Source: Niebla homalea (lineage: Eukaryota; Ascomycota; Lecanoromycetes; Lecanorales; Ramalinaceae). From it: a DNA stretch of 64,000 bases. A model generated the notes under the pieces. The model was not told where the DNA came from. It ran no database searches and was given only the letters and a program-made list of their open reading frames with translations. The stretch lies in NCBI GenBank assembly GCA_019925105.1, contig JAHGAU010000003.1, forward strand, positions 186,001 through 250,000, read 5' to 3'. Positions 57,124-64,000 of this stretch are shown here, piece after piece. The position numbers and the translations under genes are program-made. Numbering within the stretch: the stretch's first letter is position 1; each line of letters begins with the position of its first letter.

Positions 57124-58334
57124 ATGTCAAGCACCGGCCATCAAGCTCTTGTCTTTGGTGCTTCGGGGATCTCAGGCTGGGCTGTTCGAGCGATAAGACG
57201 CCTCTGATCCAAGACTCGGAAGCTGACATCCTGCAGATCGTCCGTGAATGCCTTGTCTACCCCTCCCCCACCACCTTCTCCAGGATCATCGGCCTGACCA
57301 ACCGGCCCTTGCAAAAGGAGGATGCACTGCTCCCCCAAGGCACCGACAGATATGAGCTTTATAGCGGCATAGACCTATCACGCGGCGTTCACGTCGCAAC
57401 TGAGAAGTTGAAGTCTGTGAGGGATATCGACAAGATCACGCACGTCTATTTCACAGCATATACAGGTCATGGAAAACACTTTCAGGCCTTGAAAGAAGCG
57501 AATGTGGATATACTGTCTACCGCGGTAAAAGCAGTCGATGCCTTGTGTCCAAATGTCCTATTTTGGACGCTCCAGACGGGCGGCAAAGCGTACGGCGTAG
57601 AGTTCGTCAATGAGGGTATACCCTTCCATCCTCCCCTCAAGGAATCCTCGCCAAGGGTCCCCGAACCCCACGCTTCAAACATATTCTACTACACTCAATA
57701 TGACACCTTGCGCGACCTGAACAAAGGCAAGAGCTGGAAATTCTGCGAGATCCGGCCGGATGCAATCATCGGGTTCGTGCCGAACAACAACGCGATGAAT
57801 CTGGCGCAGGCGTTGGGCCTTTTCTTATCCATGTACGCCAGTATTGAGGGGAAGGGGAGTGAAGTGCCCTATCCTGGGACGGATCGGGCCTACAAGAGTC
57901 TCCACACCGATACGTCCCAAGACATCCTTGCCCGTTTCCATATCCATGCGTCATTGCATCCTGACGCCGTCGATGGTCGTGCCTTCAATGTCGCTGATGG
58001 TGAAGTGGTGAGCTGGGAGACTGTGTGGCCTGAAATCTGCAAGCATTTCAATCTCAAGGGCGTGGCGCCAGACTCGTCCAGATCGACAGGCACTCATTGG
58101 GTGATGGAGCACAGGCCACAATGGGCGAAGTGGGTCCAAGACAACGGTCTGAAAGAGGGAGCGCTAGAAGGAACTACATGGGATTTCATGGGTATGTTGA
58201 TGGGCGGTATGAACTTTGATCGTCAGTACGACCTCAGTGAATGTCGAAGGGTAGGGTTTCAGGACGAGATCCCGACGGCGATGGGCTATGCCTTGGCGTT
58301 TGATCGGATGAGGGAGGCAAAGATCATCCCGTGA
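57124..58334 (+). CDS. PRISE-type NAD(P)H-dependent reductase (iridoid-synthase/5beta-reductase-like SDR)
   Basis: Two exons, 57124-57183 and 57237-58334, 385 aa. Exon 1 codes MSSTGHQALVFGASGISGWA, the Rossmann glycine loop (GASGISGWA). The 53-base intron has an unusual donor GTTCGA, a GCTGAC branch and acceptor CTGCAG. The splice leads to IVRECLVYPSPTTFSRIIGL, which continues the PRISE signature (PSPTTFSRxIGLTNRP). HVYFTAYTGHGKH, WTLQTGGKAYG and NIFYYTQYDTL follow, the last containing the catalytic Tyr position of progesterone 5beta-reductase-like enzymes. FCEIRPDAIIGFVPNNNAMN is the next block. Fungal homologues are widespread and their substrates mostly unknown. It is probably cytosolic and reduces an enone. 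Apart from the weak donor it looks intact. Confidence 0.88.
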
Positions 58335-58463
58335 GTCGCAATTGTAGGGTCGAATGGTGAAATCTTTCCCTTCATTCATTTCGGAGCTCTGCTATGATTC
58401 CTCCTAGTGTTTGAGACTTTCGAAGTTTTGTGTATCATTATTTGTTACAGTCCAATCTTGGAC

Positions 58464-59597
58464 TTATAACTCATCATGTCCCAAGCGCGGTAGTGCAGTC
58501 TTGCAGGACATGCCATCAGGCAATTCTGGCTGCTTCGCCCAGAGCATGGCTTGATAGGCTGCCCCCACCGCCGTCACGTACGCAGGATCGATTGAGTCTT
58601 TGGTAAGTGCTTCCTTACCCTCTTGCTCCATCATCTCCCTGACCATTGGACGGAGAAAACGATTGAATGAATCTGTAGAAGCTTGGCCACTGATAACAAT
58701 AGCCCCGAGATCTTGCGCCTGCGCCTGCGCCTGTCCGATATCATTGTCAAGCATGAATTTACGCAGCGCACTCTGCGCGCGCCCATAGTGGGCGTCTCCA
58801 GGGTAAGTCTGTTGATTTGCTCCCAAATATTCATGTCGCGCGCGCCCGAGGACGAAGACGCCCTCCGATACTACATGAAGGAGGTGGAATTGGAGATGGC
58901 GCCCTTCATATTCGATCAGCAGAACTGGGTGACCATCCTCATCATCAATGTGACAATTCCGAAAGTCCGGCCCGAACCCCTCGCAGGAATTCAGCTTGTA
59001 CGCCATTCTGGACGCATGGAAGGGACTCATGACCTGGTAAGGCTGACTCCATGCCGGCTCCACAGCCTTTGCTGCGTCCATGACGGCTTGAACAGAGGAG
59101 GAGTTGAAAAAGCTAGGCCGGCTAATGCCGCCAATCGTGAGAGTACTATCGCTCAGAGCGTTTGCAGCGGCCTTTTTGATAGCCAGCAACGTTTCAGTAA
59201 AGATCGAGATAGCCAAGTCCTTATTGTGGGTGTCGGGAGGGGCTGGGACCATATTGTCACTGTCTTGAATGAACCATTCGCCATACTTCATGCTGAGACT
59301 GTGGTTCAGCGATTGACAATTGGGATCAATTGAATGTAGGGAAGCTTACACTCTTTTGCCTTCGCAGGCTATTGAATCCTTAACATACGCCTGGTAACGA
59401 GCGCTACCTTCAATTCGGGCTATGATCATCCGCTCCTCGGTCTTCGTAAAGCGAGCAGCAGTGATGTATTTGGCTCCTAGCCCAATACCAAGAGGATATT
59501 GCCTGTCTGCTTCTACTAGCAGCGTAAGGCAGAACAGCGCGAGAGCTAATCTGAGTTTGCAGCAGGATCGCAGGTCCATTTGATATCGCATGATCAA
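58464..59597 (-). CDS. Secreted protein with possible actin/Hsp70-like ATPase fold
   Basis: Two exons on the minus strand, 59597-59350 and 59292-58464, 358 aa (352 aa from the third Met, MDLRSC, at 59579, which gives a better signal peptide: CCKLRLALALFCLTLLVEA). After the leader comes YPLGIGLGAKYITAARFTK, which looks like a phosphate-1 loop of the actin/Hsp70 ATPase superfamily (xGIDLGTTxSxVA type). VLLIEYEGRHLQFHLL resembles the phosphate-2 strand and LGAIVISGQASTDSFNRFLR the adenosine loop (VLxGGSSRxPxVxxxL). DPAYVTAVGAAYQAMLW matches the final DEAVAxGAAxxA helix. The order and spacing are right, but single residues deviate, so it may have lost ATPase activity. Function unknown. Confidence 0.65.
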
Positions 59598-60363
59598 TCC
59601 CTTCGAGTAGATGCAACGTTATGTTCCATGGTGAGGATAAGATGGATTGAACCTGTAAGATTGAGAATTTGATCGAGGGGAATTAGTGGCGATCCGTGAC
59701 AGCATCCAGTCAGAAGCGAGCGCTATATCGCCATCAAGAGTAGCATTTATCTCTTAGGAAGCTAGGCCCGATCCTGCGATGCTCGATGTGTTGATGTTGC
59801 ATGGTCGAAAGAAAGGGTTCGCAAGCAAGATTTTAACCGCTGGGACTGACTAGCGTGTTGCCGCCGGATGGCAGAGCCTTCTTTTTTGAGGCCAGCATTA
59901 CTCCATCATCAGTCATAGATATGACAAAGTTCAGCCAAACTTGCTGCTTTCGTTTCAGCTTAGTCCGATGGAGCCAAGAAGGTCAAGCAATCGCCTTTTG
60001 GTTTCAAAGCTATCGCTGGACGGTTGGTAGCTCACGCCTCTTTGCCTTTTTACTACCTTTCATTCTTCTAGATCGCCCAGTATGTATCTCGAGGGCCCGG
60101 TGTTAAGGCAAAGACTACATATTTGAATGCTCTGTATATGCCTCAATCCGGGGCTGCTCATCTATTCATTAACAGAATGGAAACGGTTAAAATAAATGAG
60201 CTTGCTACTCAACCTTGGATCTTCTCAAGACTTGGTTCAGACGTACCTGGACATTACCAGCATCCTCTTCACTACGATTGCATAGTATTTTCTCTCCTCT
60301 ACCATACATTATTTACTTTGCGTGATATGTCTCTACGTACTTCCTCGTATACATGCAAAACCA
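59598..60363. other. Intergenic, may include an unresolved first exon of the peptidase gene
   Basis: Promoter of the minus-strand gene and 5' region of the peptidase gene at 60364. A hydrophobic stretch in one frame near 60035-60085 could be the missing signal-peptide exon of the peptidase, but I could not connect it by a good splice. Confidence 0.4.
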
Positions 60364-61966
60364 ATGAACATATTTCCAAGCCAATGTACAGATGAAGGTT
60401 TAGACTATCTGAAAAATGTCTCCCCAGGGTTCTATTGGGCAGATGCGGAGCTTCAATGCCTCCGCGAGCAATTCAATGTCCTTGCAGAAGCGACGCGTAT
60501 GTTGGGCCCGTGTACAGATATCAGGAGTGATCGGTTAGATGGAAGCCCAGCTTTCAATTGGTTCTTTGTCAGTCCCATAAAGGCGGCGTTCAGTCGGAGT
60601 TGGCATGTGAGTTGCTCAGTGATCCGCCAGAAGCACAATAGCGTGCTGACGATGTGGGTAAAGGATTCAGAAAGGAACCAAAACGCGTACCTTAGCATCC
60701 GAAGTGAGACCCACCAAATCGCACGACGCGCAATTGCTTTGTTAATATGACTCCGTAGGCAATATTGTTCAACTCAACAAGTTCCCGACTACCGGCAAAA
60801 AAGATAAGGGCGGAAGACCCCAGTCGAAGCAAGTAACGTACAAGTGCAAAGGGATTGATGGTTACGGTGGCAAGTGTGCGACTACCGCGGGTCTCGCGGC
60901 ATACGGAATTGCACCCTTGCCACTGGTGCTGGTTGGATTATCACGTTTTGCCCAGCTTTCTTCCGAAAGCCATTTCTGAACGACGTAAGCAGTGGCAAAA
61001 AGAAGCCTCTCAAACAGTTGGGCACTTGCTACACGTACGAACACATTTTAGCCCACGAACTTCTTCACTGCAGTATCATCGGGACCAAAGAGCCAAGTAA
61101 GCAGCCCATCATCAGGAGTGTACTGCAGTATCCAAGCTGACACTGTGAGTGACTAGTCATTGACGTTCGTGATACCATAATTGGAGAAAGTGGCGTTGTG
61201 GCCATATATGGTGCGAGCAGATGCAATAATTGGGCTTGGAAGTATCAAGGGAAAAATCCCGGACCCGTCAATATTGACACAGCAATCAATGGTACGAGCA
61301 TCCGGCATTGTACCTATTCTGAGCCCTTTAGACCTCTCCGGCTGACAGGGCGTCCAAACAGTCGACAATTACGCATGGTTCCTAACAAACAACTGGTTCA
61401 ACCGTGTCTTCGGCTGGAACGAAAACATCGGCGGCTTTCCTTTTCCAGGCCTACGAAGTAGTACCGTTGGTAGAGATAAGAACCGATATGCTCCGACACC
61501 TATTGACGACAACGAGCCCCCTCAACAACCCGAGGATCTAACAGAAGATGCCGTACTCGCAGCGAATATTTCAGACTCCACCTTCATCCAAGCCCCGAAT
61601 TGCCACAATATTTCCGGCAAAGGCATGGGTGACGATGGTGTCGTCTGCGATTACGTTGGGAAGGACTACCAAGATTATCCGAAAGAGATGTCCGCCAACA
61701 ATGCAACTTCAGGTGGGTGCGAGCTTTCGTAAGTGAAACGCCAAGCGCGAACCCTTGTAGTCGCTTTGACATGCAGGACAGAGGGGCTGACTGTTCGGAT
61801 CACGTTCTACAGAAATGAACGCGGCGATGCCGCTGGTAATGCAGTTGATCCCAAGTGCATTTGTACGTTCAACGGCGAAGAGACGCAATTGAACGACAGC
61901 CGCTGCGGTGGATTCAAGGGCAGCCTGCCAAATCCTCCTGCCGGCATTGGCCAAATGGGGCCTTGA
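60364..61966 (+). CDS. M35-like secreted metallopeptidase, with apparent frameshift
   Basis: Exons proposed: 60364-60606, 60664-60703, 60759-61096 (with an apparent one-base shift near 60900-60925), 61157-61291, 61362-61728 and 61777-61966. The parts read: CLREQFNVLAEATRML and GSPAFNWFF (first helices), NIVQLNKFPTTGKKDKGGRP, YKCKGIDGYGGKCATTAGL, then in the next frame GAGWIITFCPAFFRKPFL and TYEHILAHELLHCSII. HELLH is a zinc-binding HExxH motif, and NIDTAINVDNYAWFLTNNWF carries the third-ligand Asp/Tyr region of M35-like proteins. The C-terminal 190 residues are Cys-containing and unknown. Four introns close in frame. The start and signal peptide are unresolved; no ATG with a leader was found. 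Either a gene with a recent frameshift, a sequence error, or an unrecognised intron. Confidence 0.65.
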
Positions 61967-62555
61967 AAGAAACGATCATCGGACATTGGAAGGCTGATCT
62001 GGACCCTTTGGAACTCGTGCAGAGCTATTCAATGTCTATTGCGATCAGCGCCTCGGGTTTGATGGGGAAAACAATGGGCTCTAGAGTTCGATAGCGGACA
62101 AGGTTTGACATATAGATGTATGATAGAGACCACGGTTTGGACAGAGGATTTTGACATCATCGATCACTGGATGAAATACTCCTTGCTTCCCGTTGCTTAG
62201 TTGAAAGGTGATTGCGGTAGACGCTTAGAGCCAGCCACGCCAAGAGTGCTCCATTGAGGTGCAACTGAGAGCTGACTAACCCTGTATGCTTTACATGCTG
62301 TAAAAACCAGCATCTTCTCGAGACAGCTTCGAACGACGCATGAAGCTTTCATCAGCAAGTACAAGTGTTCTCTTCATAACGTGAGTGTCCAAATCAGTAC
62401 TTAACTTGTGTAGTATATATTTCTGCCAAAGTATGCGTCATATAGGGCCAACAATTCCGTGTTTTATGGATATCAACTCGTCTATCATCAATTATTGCCT
62501 CTTCCGTGAACATTGACCTCACGCCTGCTTTAAATTATTGGTACGGCCTTGAAAT
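61967..62555. other. Intergenic
   Basis: 3' flank of the peptidase gene and promoter of ELP5; no gene seen. Confidence 0.5.
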
Positions 62556-63776
62556 ATGTCTTCTTCATCACGTGCCCTTCACTATCGCCGCACACACAAT
62601 CTTCTAGTCCTTCAGAATTTACTGTCGCTCCGCGAAGGCTCATCACCGTTCACAATTGTGCACGATACTATCGAGCAGACCGCTAAGCCTCTGATTAATC
62701 GTTATGTCTATAACGCAAAGGTAGAGAGCTCTTTCGAACCTTTCAATCACCATGTTCTGACCCCAATATCAAAATCTGTAGCTTTCTAAAACATCTATTA
62801 TCTTTGTCTCGTTCGAAACCCTCAAACCGCCACATGAGATCAACACCTTTATCAACGGCCGCAGAAAAGACACCAGTACGCTTCAATCGAACATTCTTGC
62901 TGCTTGCTCGCCCGATAAACGTACGTGTACCCCAAGACGACTTGCCACCCGCATTGATCCTTGGGCGGCCGCAGCCTCACTCACTTGCCCCTATTCGGCT
63001 AGTTGTTCAGTCCGGCACTGACACCTTGACCAGGAACACTCATCATCATCGACACGCTCCACCCGCTCTTCTCTCATGGAGACTACACATCCACAACCCA
63101 CTTCCTCCTCCCTCTCATCGCCCAGCCTAATCTGAAGACCTCTCTCCTCGCTATCTATCACGACGACATCCCAGTAAATTATACCCAGCCTGCCGCTACT
63201 CACGCTGCCTACACCCCGTCACCCGTAAAAGCCTTGAAATATCTCGCCACTACAATAATTACCATTCATTCTCTCCCCCAGCATTTATCGCGCCATTTGG
63301 CATCACAGCGCTCTTTTACCGAGCCGGTCTTTGGCCTCTCTGAAGATCGGGAAGGCGTGCTTATAGGTATCTGCCCAAATCATACAGAGCTGAAAGGACA
63401 AGCTGGGTACGTGCTAGAGATGGAGCATCGTCGCAAATCTGGTCGAGGTGTAAACGAGATGTTCGTAATTCCATTGGACTCGACGTCCAAGGATCTCCAA
63501 CTGTTGGAAGACCATCCCGCGTTCAAGAACACCGCTCCCAGCAAGGATCGAGAGAATGAAGAGACTGGAGAGGACTTCGGCGGTGTGACCTTCGACCTCG
63601 GACTGACGGAGAAGCAGAGGGGGGAAAGGGAAGGTGTGGTATTGCCCTACTTTGACGCTCAGAAGAGGGGAAGGGGGGAGATGGATGCACAGGAGGAAGG
63701 AAGAGGTGATGGAGGAAGGATTTTGTACCAAATGGGGAGGGAAGATGATTTTGATGAGGAAGAGGATGAGATCTGA
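62556..63776 (+). CDS. ELP5: Elongator complex subunit Elp5
   Basis: Three exons: 62556-62720, 62782-62920 and 63034-63776, giving 348 aa. Exon 1 starts MSSSSRALHYRRTHNLLVLQ and contains SPFTIVHDTIEQTAKPLINR. Exon 2 adds TSIIFVSFETLKPPHEINTF. Exon 3 has RTLIIIDTLHPLF, LKTSLLAIYHDDIP, LKYLATTIITIHSLP, and near the end VLEMEHRRKSGRGVNEMFVI and FDLGLTEKQRGEREGVVLPY. The acidic tail MGREDDFDEEEDEI is typical of fungal Elp5/Iki1. Family knowledge: Elp4-Elp5-Elp6 form a RecA-like ATPase ring in the Elongator complex, needed for wobble-uridine modification of tRNAs in the cytoplasm. Introns of 61 and 113 bases have consensus ends. Intact. Confidence 0.92.
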
Positions 63777-64000
63777 GGAACTGAGTTGGGAAGAGTGGCG
63801 AGCTTACGAAACGCTTCGCGATGAAGCTGTTAGCGATCCATACAGGCTACGGACTAGGATGGATCCTTGTCAAGCAGATCAGCTGCAGAGATCCATGATG
63901 GGCTCTCGGTCCCTTTTCTTCGGCCCCGAAAACAAAATTCCAGCCAGCAATCTCCAAGCCTGACACTAGAGTTTTAAGGTATTAGAAAGTAATCTTTGTG
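63777..64000. other. 3' flank of ELP5
   Basis: No further gene visible before the window ends. A frame at 63634-63963 overlaps the ELP5 end in another frame and is rejected. Confidence 0.5.

Noticed and set aside
1..64000. CRISPR arrays, rRNA, complete transposable elements
   Set aside because: No regular spacer repeats, rRNA signature, terminal repeats with transposase, or reverse-transcriptase motifs were seen by eye; a repeat-masking run could still find old fragments.

Overview
The window looks like a piece of a filamentous ascomycete nuclear genome (Pezizomycotina; Dothideomycetes is my guess from the style of the proteins, not proven). The evidence is the many short introns of about 50-70 bases with GT...AG ends and CTAAC/CTGAC-like branch sites, a HET-domain gene, CFEM/WSC and SAT4-type rhodopsin-domain proteins, and compact housekeeping genes (SLD7, VPS55, ELP5, SNRNP27, a PNRC-type decapping factor). 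Gene models were assembled by hand from reading frames and splice signals. Every model closes in frame except where a break is stated.

Left part (about 0.4-36 kb) is accessory. It starts with a FAD-dependent oxidoreductase and a small secreted protein. It is then dominated by a dispersed family of proteins that share a short N-terminal motif of the form PLGxLGKLPxEVRNxIY (F-box/2EXR-like). I count nine genes (about 5.6, 7.4, 8.9, 10.3, 17.1, 18.6-19.5 on the minus strand, 28.1, 32.8 and 34.2 kb) and one clearly dead copy at 4.6-5.4 kb; the 8.9-kb gene carries an in-frame stop. Between them are gene-poor stretches with decayed reading frames (13.9-15.1 kb), a small putative metabolic group (cytochrome P450, SAT4-type membrane protein, O-methyltransferase, 19.8-26.3 kb), a broken M35-like secreted metallopeptidase (27 kb) and a secreted CFEM-like/WSC protein (30-31 kb).

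Right part (about 36-64 kb) is denser and mostly conserved: SLD7 (replication initiation), a PLC-like phosphodiesterase, a GH51 arabinofuranosidase, a GT8 glycosyltransferase, VPS55, a PNRC-motif decapping regulator, SNRNP27 (tri-snRNP), a HET-domain protein, an acid sphingomyelinase-like phosphodiesterase, a PRISE-type reductase, a secreted protein that may have an actin/Hsp70 ATPase fold, an M35-like metallopeptidase with an intact HELLH motif but an apparent frameshift, and ELP5 (Elongator).

The most unusual feature is the birth-and-death cluster of the LPxEVRNxIY family. Several of its members have a phase-0 intron directly after the motif, so that the motif forms an exon of its own joined to dissimilar downstream domains. 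I found no CRISPR, tRNA, rRNA or complete transposon.
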